A stretch of 32,597 nt of DNA from assembly GCF_900167275.1 (NCBI RefSeq), contig NZ_FUWX01000019.1, positions 1-32,597 of the forward strand. The letters run 5' to 3'. The notes under the pieces are model-generated. The model was not told the origin of the DNA and ran no database searches. It worked only from the letters and a program-made list of their open reading frames with translations. Positions 20,330 through 31,304 of this stretch are shown piece by piece. Source of the DNA: Cetobacterium ceti. Lineage in GTDB: Bacteria; Fusobacteriota; Fusobacteriia; Fusobacteriales; Fusobacteriaceae. A program made the position numbers and the translations under genes. Within the stretch, counting starts at the first letter, position 1; each line of letters begins with the position of its first letter.

Positions 20330-23300
20330 GTGAATATTGAAGATTATTTATTACAAGTAAAAGTTCAACTTAAAGATGAAATGAGCCAAGAAATCGCTAA
20401 AGGAAAAGAATCTCTTGAAAAAATGAATAAAGAACTTCTTGATTCTGTTATAGCTGCTGATAAGGCTACTAAAGCTCAAGAAAAATCTGCTAAAAAAATA
20501 AAAGATGCTTGGGAAACCGTTGGAACTAAATCAAAATATGTATTTTTGTCTTTAGGAGCTGGAGCGGCTTTTAGTATAAAAAAATACGCAGATGTTGAAT
20601 ATAGTATTAAAAAGGTTCAAACCATATCAAGCGCATCTATGGATCAATTAAAAAAAGATGCTATTGATTTATCTTTAAAATATGGCGTTTCAGCAACTGA
20701 AATATTAAATGGAAACTATGATCTTGTTTCATCTATGGGAGATGTAAAAGAAGCTAATGAAATAATGGATACAGCCATTAAATTAAGTATAGGAGGATTT
20801 ACTACTTATACTGGAGCTTTAAATGGTCTTATAGCAGTTATGAATGGTTATAATATGAAATCTAGTGAAAGTATGACAGTAGCTAATAAATTAATTGCTA
20901 TTCAAAATAATGGAATAATAACTGTTAATGAACTTCAAAATACTCTTGCTAGAGTAGCTCCCACAGCTTCTTCGGCGGGGCTTAGTTTTGACCAATTAGG
21001 AGCTGCAATAGCTACTATAACTTCTAAAAAATTATCTCCAGAACAAACTATGACAGTAATAGATGGACTTTTAACTCAAATAAATATGAGTTCATCACAA
21101 CTTAACAAAACTTTTAAAGAAATAAGTGGCTCTACTTTTAAAGAATTTATAAATAGTGGAGGAAGTTTGATTAATGGTCTTGTACAAATAAAAGATTATG
21201 CTACGCGAACAAATAAGTCATTAAGTGATATATTTACTGATCAAAGCGCAACAAAGGCTGCAATTTTCTTAACTAGTAATACTGAATTATTTAAGAAAAA
21301 TATGTCACAAATAGTCAATTCTAACAATTTATTAGAAAAAAACTATTTAAAAGTTTCTGAGAGTACAAAACAACAATTTGAAAAATTAGTTACAGCTTTT
21401 GAAAGCGCTACTATTCAATTAGGAGAAGGATTAAATCCTAAGATAAAAGAGTTAACTGAATACTTAAATAAAGTAGATTGGAATAAAGTATTTTCTAGTG
21501 AAAATATAGATAACATTATAAAAACAGGTAAAGTTGTAGCTGGTATTACAGGAACTGTTTGGGGCCTTAATTTTGCATATGCTACTACTGTAAAAACAGT
21601 AGAAACATTAAAAAATATCTGGGAAAGTTTAGGAAAACTTCCGATTGTTAAAGTTACTGATTATATAGCCAATCTATCTAAAAAAGTTTCAGTTCCTATA
21701 GGGATTGTTTTAAATTCAACTAAAACTAATATTGGAGAAGATGAACTTGTAAAAAATTATCTTAAGGGAAGTTCTTTATTTGATTCGAAATATAATATTC
21801 CAAAAAGAAAATTAAGTAATCAAGAAAATGAAATAAAAGAAACTACAAACAATATATTAACAATTGTAGAGGAATATCAAAAGAAATTAAATGAATTTTC
21901 ATTAAAAGGAATAGAACTTCCTAGTATTAAATTTGAAGCTTTAAATAAACGAAGAGAATTATTAGTTAATCTTATTGCTAATTTAAGGAAAAATAACGGG
22001 GAAGAAAGTCTTATTATAGCTAAAGAAGAGGAACTAAAAAAGCTTAATAAAGAAATTGATATTCTTAGTGATAAATTAAAAGTATTAAAAAAAATCGATG
22101 AAGTTAAAATTAAATTTAATCTTGATCAAAAGACTTTTAATTTAAAAGGTGAACTTTTTAATCTATCTAATTTAGAAAAGGCTCAAGGACAAGTTGATTT
22201 ACTTCAAGAAAAAATAACCTCTTTACTTTCAGTAGGGGCTGGCAGAGAAATTTTAAAACCTTTATCTGATGAATTAAAAGTTGCCAAGGAAAAAGTTAAG
22301 GAAATAAAAAAAGAGATATCTTTAAATAATTTAAAAACAGAGTTTGAAAAAAATCTTACAAATTTAAATATAAAACTAGAGATTTTCGGCGCTAATGAAC
22401 AAGAAAGATTAAAAGAAACCATTAATTTTTTATCAAGCGAAATAAATAAAGCTATTATTAATGGAAATGTTAAAAGAGCAAAAGAATTAGGAAAGAATTT
22501 AAAAACTATTCAAAACAAATATGATAATGAATATTTAATTCCTAAAAAGAAAGAGGAACTAAGGAAAGATGCTATTAATAATTTTAATAATGGAATCATT
22601 AATATGGGAAATTCTATTTCTAATATTGCTTCTTTAATTGATAATGATTTTTCTCGCTCCTTAAATACAATCATAAATGGAATATCAACTTTCTCATCTA
22701 GTTTACAAACATTTGGATATAAAGATGGTATAGGGGGATTATTAGGAGTTGGTAAAGAGGGCGGTCTATTAGCAAGTGCCGCTAAAGGAACTGGATTTTT
22801 AAGTTCTTTTATTTCTCCAGGAACAGCATCTGGATTAATGAGCGGAGTTAGTGCTGCTGTCCCTTGGGTTGCTGGTGCAACTGCTGCTGTACAAATATTT
22901 AAAGGTTTTGGAAGTAAATCCGATGATAAAAGACGTAAAAAAAATCAAGAAAATATGAAGATGTATCAAGAGAATACAAGCGCTTTAAAAGAACTAGGGA
23001 ATAAATTAAGACAAAATACTAATACTATCGCTGATTTTTCCATGAGTTTAATATCTAGTATTTCTAAATCTCCTACTTTACACAGAATATCTTCAGGTGG
23101 AAAGGTTTTAAATACCATGGATAGTGTAATGATGGAAAATAAGAATTTCGGTCAGTTGGGATTTTTAGTCACAGAGAGTAAGAAAAGTGGTTTAAGAAGA
23201 AAAAGAAAATCCTGGACTAAATTTAGACCTATGTCTGATGAAGAATTAAGACAATTAATTGGATATGATGATAAAACCTCTTTAAATGATATGAATTTAG

Positions 23301-24535
23301 CCCAATTACAAGAATATAGAAATAAATTAGACTCCTTAAATAATTCTAATTCATGGGCTTTTCATTGGGCAAAGCATTTTACTTCTAGAAGAATAGAAAA
23401 TGTAGATACTTCTAGTTTAGATCTTTATAAAAAAAATATAGATGAGTTTATTTTCCAAATTGAAACCTTAAGAAAAGAAGAAAAAGAATTATTTAAAAAT
23501 TCAACTTTAGAAGCTTTTGAAGGGGTTAATGTTGTTGATCAAAAACAACTTGTAAAACAATATACTGAAATGTTTAACTCAATGGGAATAGATGCTAAAA
23601 AATATCATGGAGCAATTGAAGATATGGCTAAGTCCAATCAAGTTTTAATAACTTCTATGGAGGATGTGCGTAATTCTTTTGTAGATTCATTACTAAAAGG
23701 CAATAGTAGTTTCGCAAGCTCTTTAGGAGGGTATTTTCAAAAACTTCTAAAAAATTCAGCCATGATTGTATATGATTCTATGTATTCTGAAGCTGACTCA
23801 TATTTCACTAAGTTATTTAAAACTACTAGTGAGAAACTTTTAAAAATGAAAGAGACAAATAAAATTGATTTTAAAGGTTTTTGGGATGATTTTGATTTTA
23901 ATAAGATTATTGAAACAGACAAAATTAAAAATAACTTTAATCTTTTAGTAGATGACCTAAGAGAAAGATTAAAAGAAAGTGGGATTTCTTCTTCTGTAAT
24001 TGATTCTATGCTCCCTCAAACTGAGTTATCAGAGAAAATAGCTTCAATAGGGTCTATGTTAAGTTCTGCTATGAATAATGGACTTTCTAATAATGATTTT
24101 AACACTTTTGAACAATCACTAGGTGAATCTATTTACACTAGTACAAAAGAAAGCCTTCTAAAGGCTTTTGGAGAGTCTCATATATATAAAAATTTAATCA
24201 ATAAATATTTTGATACTAAATCTCTTGAAGAACAATTAAGGACCTTTACAGATCCTAAACAAGCTTTTAGATTCCTTAAAGATTCTATGAATTCTATTCA
24301 AGAAAAGCTAGAAGCTAATGGACTTGGTTTTAATCTTAAAAAACCAGATAAAGATAACTATAAAAATTTAGGAAGTGCATATTATCAAGAAGCTAAAAAG
24401 ACAATCACTATTAATAATACTGTCAATTTCTATAAAGAAGTTTATGGTGTAAGCGATTTAACATCCTTAATTAATAATAGCATTGAAAAATGTCTTCGCG
24501 AAATTACAACTAAACCTAAAATACTTGCTAATTAG
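20330..24535 (+). CDS. Tail tape measure protein (TP901-type)
   Basis: I chose GTG 20330, eight bases after AAAGGAGG. An in-frame ATG at 20252 lacks a ribosome site and would read through the s13 promoter. The 1401-residue product has an N-terminal helix, then a TP901-type core with SIKKVQTISSASMDQLKKDA, GVSATEILNGNYDLVSSMG and VNELQNTLARVAPTASSAG (about residues 85-240). A long coiled coil (about 470-740), a hydrophobic glycine/alanine-rich section near residue 830-880 and further helices follow. It sets tail length and takes part in DNA ejection. At roughly 1.5 angstrom per residue the tail would be about 200 nm. Confidence 0.9.
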   Translation: MNIEDYLLQVKVQLKDEMSQEIAKGKESLEKMNKELLDSVIAADKATKAQEKSAKKIKDAWETVGTKSKYVFLSLGAGAAFSIKKYADVEYSIKKVQTISSASMDQLKKDAIDLSLKYGVSATEILNGNYDLVSSMGDVKEANEIMDTAIKLSIGGFTTYTGALNGLIAVMNGYNMKSSESMTVANKLIAIQNNGIITVNELQNTLARVAPTASSAGLSFDQLGAAIATITSKKLSPEQTMTVIDGLLTQINMSSSQLNKTFKEISGSTFKEFINSGGSLINGLVQIKDYATRTNKSLSDIFTDQSATKAAIFLTSNTELFKKNMSQIVNSNNLLEKNYLKVSESTKQQFEKLVTAFESATIQLGEGLNPKIKELTEYLNKVDWNKVFSSENIDNIIKTGKVVAGITGTVWGLNFAYATTVKTVETLKNIWESLGKLPIVKVTDYIANLSKKVSVPIGIVLNSTKTNIGEDELVKNYLKGSSLFDSKYNIPKRKLSNQENEIKETTNNILTIVEEYQKKLNEFSLKGIELPSIKFEALNKRRELLVNLIANLRKNNGEESLIIAKEEELKKLNKEIDILSDKLKVLKKIDEVKIKFNLDQKTFNLKGELFNLSNLEKAQGQVDLLQEKITSLLSVGAGREILKPLSDELKVAKEKVKEIKKEISLNNLKTEFEKNLTNLNIKLEIFGANEQERLKETINFLSSEINKAIINGNVKRAKELGKNLKTIQNKYDNEYLIPKKKEELRKDAINNFNNGIINMGNSISNIASLIDNDFSRSLNTIINGISTFSSSLQTFGYKDGIGGLLGVGKEGGLLASAAKGTGFLSSFISPGTASGLMSGVSAAVPWVAGATAAVQIFKGFGSKSDDKRRKKNQENMKMYQENTSALKELGNKLRQNTNTIADFSMSLISSISKSPTLHRISSGGKVLNTMDSVMMENKNFGQLGFLVTESKKSGLRRKRKSWTKFRPMSDEELRQLIGYDDKTSLNDMNLAQLQEYRNKLDSLNNSNSWAFHWAKHFTSRRIENVDTSSLDLYKKNIDEFIFQIETLRKEEKELFKNSTLEAFEGVNVVDQKQLVKQYTEMFNSMGIDAKKYHGAIEDMAKSNQVLITSMEDVRNSFVDSLLKGNSSFASSLGGYFQKLLKNSAMIVYDSMYSEADSYFTKLFKTTSEKLLKMKETNKIDFKGFWDDFDFNKIIETDKIKNNFNLLVDDLRERLKESGISSSVIDSMLPQTELSEKIASIGSMLSSAMNNGLSNNDFNTFEQSLGESIYTSTKESLLKAFGESHIYKNLINKYFDTKSLEEQLRTFTDPKQAFRFLKDSMNSIQEKLEANGLGFNLKKPDKDNYKNLGSAYYQEAKKTITINNTVNFYKEVYGVSDLTSLINNSIEKCLREITTKPKILAN

Positions 24536-24543
24536 GAGGGAAA

Positions 24544-27351
24544 ATGAAATTATCTACTTTGCAAAATACTCATAAATATTCAGTTTTAGTAAAGAATATA
24601 TCTAAAAATATAGATATTTCTGATTTTATGGAAAATATAGAATTAACTTTTCCTAATACTAAAACAATTTCTTCTATGGTTGCCACATTTTCTCTTAATG
24701 AAAAACGTATAGAAAATGATAATGAAATTTCTATAGATATTTTAGATGAAGTAGGAAATAGTCTTTATACCTTTAGTGGAAAAGCTTATATTAATGAAAT
24801 CTCAAATTCATATTTATCTAGAAAAGAATTTAAATATGAAATTAAAGATTCCTATGATGATTTATTTAAAAAAGTTGTTCCTAAAACCATTACCTATTTT
24901 GATCTATATCTTTGTAACACAAAGGATATTGAAAATAGTTTACTTCATAAAATAGCACTTCATCTAGGTTTTTCTAAAGATTCTTTAGACTTCCAAGATA
25001 TAAAAAATAAAGATAATGAACTTTTTAGAATTCCATTTGTAGCTTTTCGCGAAAATAATAAATGGATTGATGAGCTTCAAACATTTATAAGCGCTGTAAA
25101 TGGTTATATCTATATTGAAAATAAAAAATTAATCTTTAAAACTAAAGAAAATGAGATAGTATCATCTTTTGAATTTAATAAAAACAACCTAATATCTAGA
25201 ATAACTGAATCATATAAATACTTTCAACATAATGGAGTTAAAATTGATTATGATTCCTTTAAAAGATTAGAAAATCAAGTGATATTTAATCTTGCTGAAA
25301 AAATTATTGTTAATGAAAATACAACTAAAGATATAGATGTGGATCAAATGCAAATAAAATTTATTTCTGATACAGCAGCTAATATATCTATTACAAAGAC
25401 TAAAGGGTATTATTTTACTTCAGATGATATAAGCAGTAAAAAAGAAATAGATTTAATTGAAAATACTCACTATGTTTTAAAAGAATTTAAAGAATCAGGA
25501 ATAATTGTTAAATTCTATAATCCAATGAAATATAAGCTATATATTACTGATTTCGAGATTAAAGGTCAGCCTCTTGTTAAATATCCCAATAACAAGGCTA
25601 TTATTAAAAATCCCGATGTTATAGAACCTTCTCAGGAGAATTTATCGCTAATATCTAAAAATAAATATATTCAAACTAAAGATCTAGCGCTAAAATCTGC
25701 CTTGGATTTTTATAAAGATAACATTAATACTACAACCTTCTCATTTTTTACTCCATTTATCCCAGGAATTCTACTAGGAAAAATATATAGTTTATCCTTA
25801 GGAGAAATTCAAACTAAAGTTAGAATTGAAAAAATGTCTATTAGTTTAAAAAAAGGGGATTTTAGAATTAAATATGATGGAATAGAAGTTAAAGAAATAA
25901 TAACTAATCCAATTATCTCTTTAACTAATTCATTAAATCCAGATTCTAGGTATCTTGAATTATCTAATCTAAAAAAAGACCTCCAGGATAATTCTAAAAA
26001 TTTGGAACAAATGAAAAATCAATTGCTTTCAGATTTAGAGAGTCCTATTAAGGAAATAAAAGGTTTAATAGAGCAAAAAGCGCAAGTATTTGTTGGGGTT
26101 AAACCTCCTCTTGAGCAATTAAGCGATAAAAATATTGGAGATATCTTTATTAATCCTGATACAGGAACTCTTGAGACTCTTATTAAAAAAGAAAACTCTT
26201 TTATCTGGATTCCAAGTACTGACAAAGAGGCTATTAAAAATATAAAAAAATATATTAAAGATAATGTTGAAAATAAATTAATATCTATAACTTACGGTAA
26301 TACAATCCCTGTAAATCCTAATGTTGGAGATATTCATGTAGATTTATCTGAAGATGGTATTTGGAAAAGATGGAGTGGTAAAAAATGGGAACAAATTGAT
26401 AAACCTATAAGAGATGCTATTAAAAATACTTCTGAAGCTATTTCTAAAGCTGAAACTTTAATTGAGGATATAAATAAAGAGCTTACAAATAAACTCTTAT
26501 CTAAAGCTATTATTCAAGAAACTGAACCAACTTCAGGAGTTAAAGAACAAGATATATGGTTCAACCCTAAAACTAATACTTTTAAAATTTGGTTTAATAA
26601 TAAATGGAATATAGCTTCTGAAGAAGATATTATGCCTTCTTTAAAATCATATATCTCATTAAAAAAAGCTACTTTAGAAATCGGAGAAATAGCAAATAAT
26701 GCTAATAAAAAGGCTGGAATATTCCTGCGCAATAAGGAACAAACTTTTGGAGTACTAAATGATATTGCCGAAGTATCCATAAATAAAGATGCTAGTGTTG
26801 TATTAAAAAATGCAAATAATCTACTCCAGTTTAATACTAAAGATCCTTTTAATCCTCGCAAAATGACTTCTAAAATTTTAATGGGAGTAAGCGATGTAAA
26901 CGATCCTAAATTTAAAAATGTTATGTTTCAAATAGGAGATCCTAGTACAGGAAATTATTTATCATTTAAAGAACAAGCTTTTGAGCAATATTTGGGTGGA
27001 GTAGAAATTAAAGAAAAATTTAACACTTTAAATAATGACATATCTAATGCTACATCTAGTGCTAATATAGCCAAAAGAGAAGTAAACAAAGCTATAACTA
27101 CTGCACAAAGCGCAACAAATGAGGCTATTAAAGCAAAGACTGAAGCTATGGGCGCAAGAAGTGAAGCTAAGTCTGCTTTAAATAAAATAAATACTGGTCA
27201 ATTTATAATAAATTCAAACACAAAAATTGTAGGAATGTTGCAAGTATTTAGTGATCAAGGTATTGAAAGCTTTAATGGAACAAATGAAAGTAACTCTACT
27301 AAGAAAACTGTACTTTTAGGTGCTTCTTTAGAATATTGGGAAAAAGAATAA
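24544..27351 (+). CDS. Tail tip/Tal-like protein with repeated tryptophan-rich modules
   Basis: ATG 24544 follows ttaggagggaaa. The 935-residue protein has a beta-rich N-terminal part (residues 1-460) as in siphovirus tip or hub proteins. Residues ~515-700 hold three related short modules with the pattern 'GD/DIW.(N).......W.g.kW': GDIFINPDTG...FIWI, VGDIHVDLSEDGIWKRWSGKKW, and QDIWFNPKTN...WFNNKW. An alanine-rich coiled coil (about 840-890) and a C-terminal beta segment follow. Similar repeats occur in phage tail proteins that hold receptor-binding parts. It likely links tail tip to the fibres encoded downstream. Confidence 0.7.
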   Translation: MKLSTLQNTHKYSVLVKNISKNIDISDFMENIELTFPNTKTISSMVATFSLNEKRIENDNEISIDILDEVGNSLYTFSGKAYINEISNSYLSRKEFKYEIKDSYDDLFKKVVPKTITYFDLYLCNTKDIENSLLHKIALHLGFSKDSLDFQDIKNKDNELFRIPFVAFRENNKWIDELQTFISAVNGYIYIENKKLIFKTKENEIVSSFEFNKNNLISRITESYKYFQHNGVKIDYDSFKRLENQVIFNLAEKIIVNENTTKDIDVDQMQIKFISDTAANISITKTKGYYFTSDDISSKKEIDLIENTHYVLKEFKESGIIVKFYNPMKYKLYITDFEIKGQPLVKYPNNKAIIKNPDVIEPSQENLSLISKNKYIQTKDLALKSALDFYKDNINTTTFSFFTPFIPGILLGKIYSLSLGEIQTKVRIEKMSISLKKGDFRIKYDGIEVKEIITNPIISLTNSLNPDSRYLELSNLKKDLQDNSKNLEQMKNQLLSDLESPIKEIKGLIEQKAQVFVGVKPPLEQLSDKNIGDIFINPDTGTLETLIKKENSFIWIPSTDKEAIKNIKKYIKDNVENKLISITYGNTIPVNPNVGDIHVDLSEDGIWKRWSGKKWEQIDKPIRDAIKNTSEAISKAETLIEDINKELTNKLLSKAIIQETEPTSGVKEQDIWFNPKTNTFKIWFNNKWNIASEEDIMPSLKSYISLKKATLEIGEIANNANKKAGIFLRNKEQTFGVLNDIAEVSINKDASVVLKNANNLLQFNTKDPFNPRKMTSKILMGVSDVNDPKFKNVMFQIGDPSTGNYLSFKEQAFEQYLGGVEIKEKFNTLNNDISNATSSANIAKREVNKAITTAQSATNEAIKAKTEAMGARSEAKSALNKINTGQFIINSNTKIVGMLQVFSDQGIESFNGTNESNSTKKTVLLGASLEYWEKE

Positions 27352-27361
27352 GGTGGTGAAT

Positions 27362-27634
27362 ATGGAGAAAAAATTAAAAAAAATAGGTTCTTTAAAAAAA
27401 TTTAATATTAAAGATATCCCTATAGGAACAACTATAAATATTAGAGAAACATTTGGTTCTTCTTATTTAAAACCTATCTTTATCCCTACTTTATTAGAAT
27501 TCACTAGAAGAAACTCTGAATTTTTTAAAGTTTCAACAGATGTAGTTAAAATTTCCGAAGGAATTTATAAAGTGGGATCTATTACTAAAAATGGGGCTGG
27601 AACAATAAGATTACTAATTGCGGAGGATATATGA
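27362..27634 (+). CDS. Small distal tail protein (90 aa, putative)
   Basis: I chose ATG 27362, five bases after AAGGTGG, rather than GTG 27353. The 90-residue product is beta-rich (IPIGTTINIRETFGSS, then ISEGIYKVGSITKNGAGTI) with a lysine-rich start. The next gene begins inside its stop codon (ATGA). Position between tip protein and fibre suggests a tip or baseplate accessory; no family recognised. Confidence 0.5.
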   Translation: MEKKLKKIGSLKKFNIKDIPIGTTINIRETFGSSYLKPIFIPTLLEFTRRNSEFFKVSTDVVKISEGIYKVGSITKNGAGTIRLLIAEDI

Positions 27635-28317
27635 AAAGAGTAAGTGTCTTACTAGGAATGGTAACAGGAATTCTTAATAAACAAAATGATTTCACTATCA
27701 ATCTTAAAGAACATGGCTGGTATAGAGATTTTGACAATGTTAAAATTCTACCTAGTTTAATAAAAGCAAATTTTCCTATTAGGCCCGCGGGACTATCATA
27801 TAAGATTGAAAATAAGGGTGATGGCATATTTCGCGTAGTACCACAAATTTATAATGCTAATATTTATAATAACAATATTTATATTGATGATATTATTCAA
27901 GTTAAAAGAAATCCTAAACAATATATTGAATGGGTAAAAGTAAAACTTTATAAAAATAAAATTTATACTTTTTTCCCTATTTTAAAGACAAATAGACCTT
28001 ATAAAAATTTTGATTATTCCTTATCTCTTTTTATAGATAATGTAGAGTATGACAAAATAGAGGTTACAAATAAAGAAACAATCTCTCATGCGCTTGATTA
28101 CTTTAAATTTATTCCTAATGAAACTAAGGAATATACAGTCGCAATCGTTCCTACTCTAGGCACTATTAGATATTTAGAAACAAGAAAATTATATCCAGAT
28201 GGAGTTCCCCATCACCCTCCAGAACTATATGTTAAATATCTTGATTTTGGAGAATATCTTCCTATTCCAACTGATAATATTACTATTTCTTGCTTATTTG
28301 TTAGAGAGTTTCTATAG
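27631..28317 (+). CDS. Hypothetical distal tail protein (228 aa)
   Basis: ATG 27631 overlaps the previous stop. Strand-rich sequence with many tyrosines (EWVKVKLYKNKIYTFFPIL) and a Pro/His-rich stretch (PDGVPHHPPELYVKYLDFGE) near residue 190. Ends in TAG. Probably part of the tail tip or fibre attachment complex. It may be a partner of the next, similarly sized gene. No family recognised. Confidence 0.5.
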   Translation: MKRVSVLLGMVTGILNKQNDFTINLKEHGWYRDFDNVKILPSLIKANFPIRPAGLSYKIENKGDGIFRVVPQIYNANIYNNNIYIDDIIQVKRNPKQYIEWVKVKLYKNKIYTFFPILKTNRPYKNFDYSLSLFIDNVEYDKIEVTNKETISHALDYFKFIPNETKEYTVAIVPTLGTIRYLETRKLYPDGVPHHPPELYVKYLDFGEYLPIPTDNITISCLFVREFL

Positions 28318-28325
28318 GAGGAAAT

Positions 28326-29069
28326 ATGCCTGAATGGAAAAAAGTTAATGTTATTAAATTTATAAATTTTATTAAAGTTAAAGATAAAAACTCTATCCCT
28401 AAATTATCTAAAAGTTTAGATGTTTTTATAGGTCCAACAGATTTAACAATTGATGATAATTTATTTTCAATTGATTATATTATAGACAAAAGTAACTCAA
28501 ATATAAAGTTAATAAAGAAAAATAAAATTTTAAAAGGTGTTGATGTATTATATATTCCAGAAATGGCTCCAGGATTAATACAAACATTCCTGTATGCTTT
28601 TCAAATTAATTTTTCTTCTAGATATTATAATGGATTATATATTTCTCCTATTGAAGAAACTTTGAAAGGAACTATAGTATGCCAAGTATTTAATGGAAAA
28701 TATTTTGATCCTTATAAAGCAATAACAGAAAAGATTCTCGGTTTTTTAAATTTTGAGTTTTCTGTACAATTATTTGATGAGCGCTTAAATCCTATAAGAG
28801 ATAAAAATACCCTTTTTAATGTTTATATAAATGATTCTTTAGCTGGGCAATTTAAAGGTAATTATGGAAATACACATTTACAAAATGCGCCCCCTTTGCT
28901 ATTTGGCTACGAATCTACAGAACTTGATATTAAAGTTATTGTTGTAAATAATCCTTTAGTAAAAAAGTTTGGGTTTGATTTAATATATACTGCTCCTCAA
29001 GGGGCTATTCTTCCTTCTGGGATAGTAGAAGAAATACCTTTTAATTTAATAACTTTCAATAAAGAATAA
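28326..29069 (+). CDS. Hypothetical distal tail protein (247 aa)
   Basis: ATG 28326 follows ataggaggaaat. The beta-rich product includes KGVDVLYIPEMAPGLIQTFL and YNGLYISPIEETLKGTIVCQ. No signal peptide or membrane segment. Placement directly before the collagen-like fibre suggests a fibre-docking or receptor-binding role. No family recognised. Confidence 0.5.
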   Translation: MPEWKKVNVIKFINFIKVKDKNSIPKLSKSLDVFIGPTDLTIDDNLFSIDYIIDKSNSNIKLIKKNKILKGVDVLYIPEMAPGLIQTFLYAFQINFSSRYYNGLYISPIEETLKGTIVCQVFNGKYFDPYKAITEKILGFLNFEFSVQLFDERLNPIRDKNTLFNVYINDSLAGQFKGNYGNTHLQNAPPLLFGYESTELDIKVIVVNNPLVKKFGFDLIYTAPQGAILPSGIVEEIPFNLITFNKE

Positions 29070-29084
29070 CAATAGAGGTGAATT

Positions 29085-30767
29085 ATGAAAGATATAACAA
29101 CTGTAAATGTATATAGTAACAGAATTGAAACTGAAAATAAAATATTTACAGTAGGAGATAAAAATATTCCACATTTGCTTGTTAAATTTTTTTATAAATT
29201 TAATATTTCTTCTTTAAAAAATAAAAAACTAGAATGTTCATATCATTTACCAAATAAAGAATTATATAAAGAAACTTTGCTTATACAAAATGATGATTTT
29301 ATAGAATTTCCTATTCATTATTCAACATTTACAAATTCAGGATGGACTAGCTTAATCTTAACTATTGTAGATGGAGATAATCGCATGAGTTTGCCTGAAA
29401 TAATTTTAAAAACTAAAGGTTATTTCGATTCGAATATCTTTAAAGATGTTTTTGAAAATAAAACTATTTCAAATGCTACTTTTGTTGAAAGCATTCCAAA
29501 TATTGGAAATAAATATACTTTATCTACCGAATTTAACAAAATAATAGGAGAAATTATTGCTCCTCAAGGTCCTAAAGGAAATAGGGGAGATATTGGCCCT
29601 CAAGGTCCCATTGGACCAAAAGGAGATAAAGGAGACACAGGTATTCAAGGGGAAAGAGGACCTAAAGGAGATGCGGGTATTCAAGGAATTACAGGGCCTC
29701 AAGGAATACAAGGTCCTCCAGGTCCTAAAGGTTCACAGGGTGAAAAAGGCGCTCAAGGACCTAGAGGTATTCAGGGACTTCCTGGTAAGAATCTAGAATT
29801 TAAATGGTTTGAAAACGGGATATTAGGAGTTCGTATTGAAGGTGAAAATGAGTATATAAAAACTAATTTGAAAGGTCCTCAAGGTCTTACTGGACAGCAA
29901 GGACCTATAGGTTCCCAAGGAAAAACAGGAAAACCCTTTTCTATATCAAAAGTATATCCTTCTATTGAGACAATGAATAATGATTTTAATAATAAAGAAA
30001 TAGAAAATGGAGCTTTTGTAATTATAAATTCCGATATAAGTAATCCAGATAATGCTAAATTATATGTTAAAGGGATCACATCTTATAAATATATAACAGA
30101 TTTATCTGGAGCCAATGGAATACAAGGCCCTCCAGGGCCTAGAGGCGCACAAGGAATACAAGGAAATCAAGGACCAAAAGGAGAGCCTGGAGATAAAGGT
30201 ATTCAAGGTCCTGTTGGCCCTCCCGGACCACAAGGACAACCAGGTAAAAAGGGGGACAAAGGAGATCCTGGGGCTCAAGGTCCCATTGGACCTAGAGGTA
30301 TTCAGGGAATTCAAGGTATTCAAGGAGAAAGAGGGCCTAAAGGAGAGTCTGGACCTAGAGGACTTCCTGGAACTATTGATTATGATCTCCTTGATAAAAA
30401 ATATCTCTCTATTTCTGGTGGAACAATAACTAAAGATTTAACTGTTCAAGGAACAATTTATTGTAATAATGATATCGTCGCTTTTTCAGATGAAAGATTA
30501 AAAAAAGACATTAGAACAATTAAAAATCCACTCAGAAAATTAAGAAAAATAAATGGATATAACTATATAAAAGATGGAAAAAGACATATTGGTGTCCTTG
30601 CCCAAGAAATAGAATCTATCATGCCAGAACTCGTTACAAAAGATAAAAAAACTGGTTATAAGGCTGTCGCTTATGGAAATTTAACAGCTCTTCTCATTCA
30701 GTGTATAAAAGCGCAACAAACACAAATAGATTTTTTAACAAAACAAATCAAAACTTTAAATAAGTAA
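29085..30767 (+). CDS. Collagen-like tail fibre with S74 self-cleaving chaperone domain
   Basis: The 560-residue protein has an N-terminal beta domain (about 1-155), then Gly-X-Y repeats in three blocks (about 160-236, 263-282 and 341-428), interrupted by two globular inserts. The C-terminal ~95 residues are a Peptidase_S74 intramolecular chaperone: SDERLKKDI begins at residue 468 (nucleophile Ser468, Lys473), followed by [15 protein letters not shown] and a terminal coiled coil. Such domains trimerise the fibre and then cleave themselves off. It is the host-recognition fibre. Confidence 0.9.
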   Translation: MKDITTVNVYSNRIETENKIFTVGDKNIPHLLVKFFYKFNISSLKNKKLECSYHLPNKELYKETLLIQNDDFIEFPIHYSTFTNSGWTSLILTIVDGDNRMSLPEIILKTKGYFDSNIFKDVFENKTISNATFVESIPNIGNKYTLSTEFNKIIGEIIAPQGPKGNRGDIGPQGPIGPKGDKGDTGIQGERGPKGDAGIQGITGPQGIQGPPGPKGSQGEKGAQGPRGIQGLPGKNLEFKWFENGILGVRIEGENEYIKTNLKGPQGLTGQQGPIGSQGKTGKPFSISKVYPSIETMNNDFNNKEIENGAFVIINSDISNPDNAKLYVKGITSYKYITDLSGANGIQGPPGPRGAQGIQGNQGPKGEPGDKGIQGPVGPPGPQGQPGKKGDKGDPGAQGPIGPRGIQGIQGIQGERGPKGESGPRGLPGTIDYDLLDKKYLSISGGTITKDLTVQGTIYCNNDIVAFSDERLKKDIRTIKNPLRKLRKINGYNYIKDGKRHIGVLAQEIESIMPELVTKDKKTGYKAVAYGNLTALLIQCIKAQQTQIDFLTKQIKTLNK

Positions 30768-30787
30768 TAAAATAAGGAGATATTAAA

Positions 30788-31300
30788 ATGTCACTACCTA
30801 CAAGAGGACCTATTTCTATGAACAAAATAAAGCAAGAACTTAAAATAAATGGAGAAATAAGATTAGGTGATCAAAGATGTAGAAATTTAGCTAAAAAATT
30901 GATTGGCAAAATAAAAATGAGTGATTTTTATGGTAAAAGTAGTGCGACACATCATATTATTTGGGGTAAATCATCTGAACTTAAAATTTGTGGTTATCTT
31001 AATTTTTTTGATACTATTGGATCAATAGATAATTCTTTTCTTTCTTACAAAGGTCAATTAATCACAATAATAGCATTACAATATTCCTTAGAAATAAATC
31101 AATTTCAATTTATTTATGGAGTAAGCAATGGTTACGCTCATTTACCTAAATCTTTCAATATAATTATAGATGGATTTGTTATTTCATTGATAAAAACAGA
31201 AGCTAATGCTCATACATCAAATGTTCTTTCAAAAGAAATTCGAGATTATCTTAAAAATATTCCTACAAACTCAAAAGTTGGGATATCATTTGAACTTTAA
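30788..31300 (+). CDS. Phage tail-associated protein with N-terminal 'PISMNKI...MSDFYGKS' motif
   Basis: ATG 30788 follows aaggagatatta. The N-terminal ~50 residues read LPTRGPISMNKIKQELKING, then ...KIKMSDFYGKS, a pattern seen at the N terminus or middle of many phage tail and structural proteins ('LP.sGpISM..I..ELg', 'isMSDFyGks'). The remaining ~115 residues are beta-rich (HHIIWGKSSELKICGYLNFF). It is likely a fibre-tip or minor tail protein. Confidence 0.6.
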   Translation: MSLPTRGPISMNKIKQELKINGEIRLGDQRCRNLAKKLIGKIKMSDFYGKSSATHHIIWGKSSELKICGYLNFFDTIGSIDNSFLSYKGQLITIIALQYSLEINQFQFIYGVSNGYAHLPKSFNIIIDGFVISLIKTEANAHTSNVLSKEIRDYLKNIPTNSKVGISFEL

Positions 31301-31304
31301 AAAT

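Noticed and set aside
29557-30429. Overlapping frames at 29557-29796 and 30115-30429 and minus-strand frames nearby
   Set aside because: Out-of-frame shadows of the Gly-X-Y repeats of the collagen-like fibre, produced by the 9-bp periodicity.
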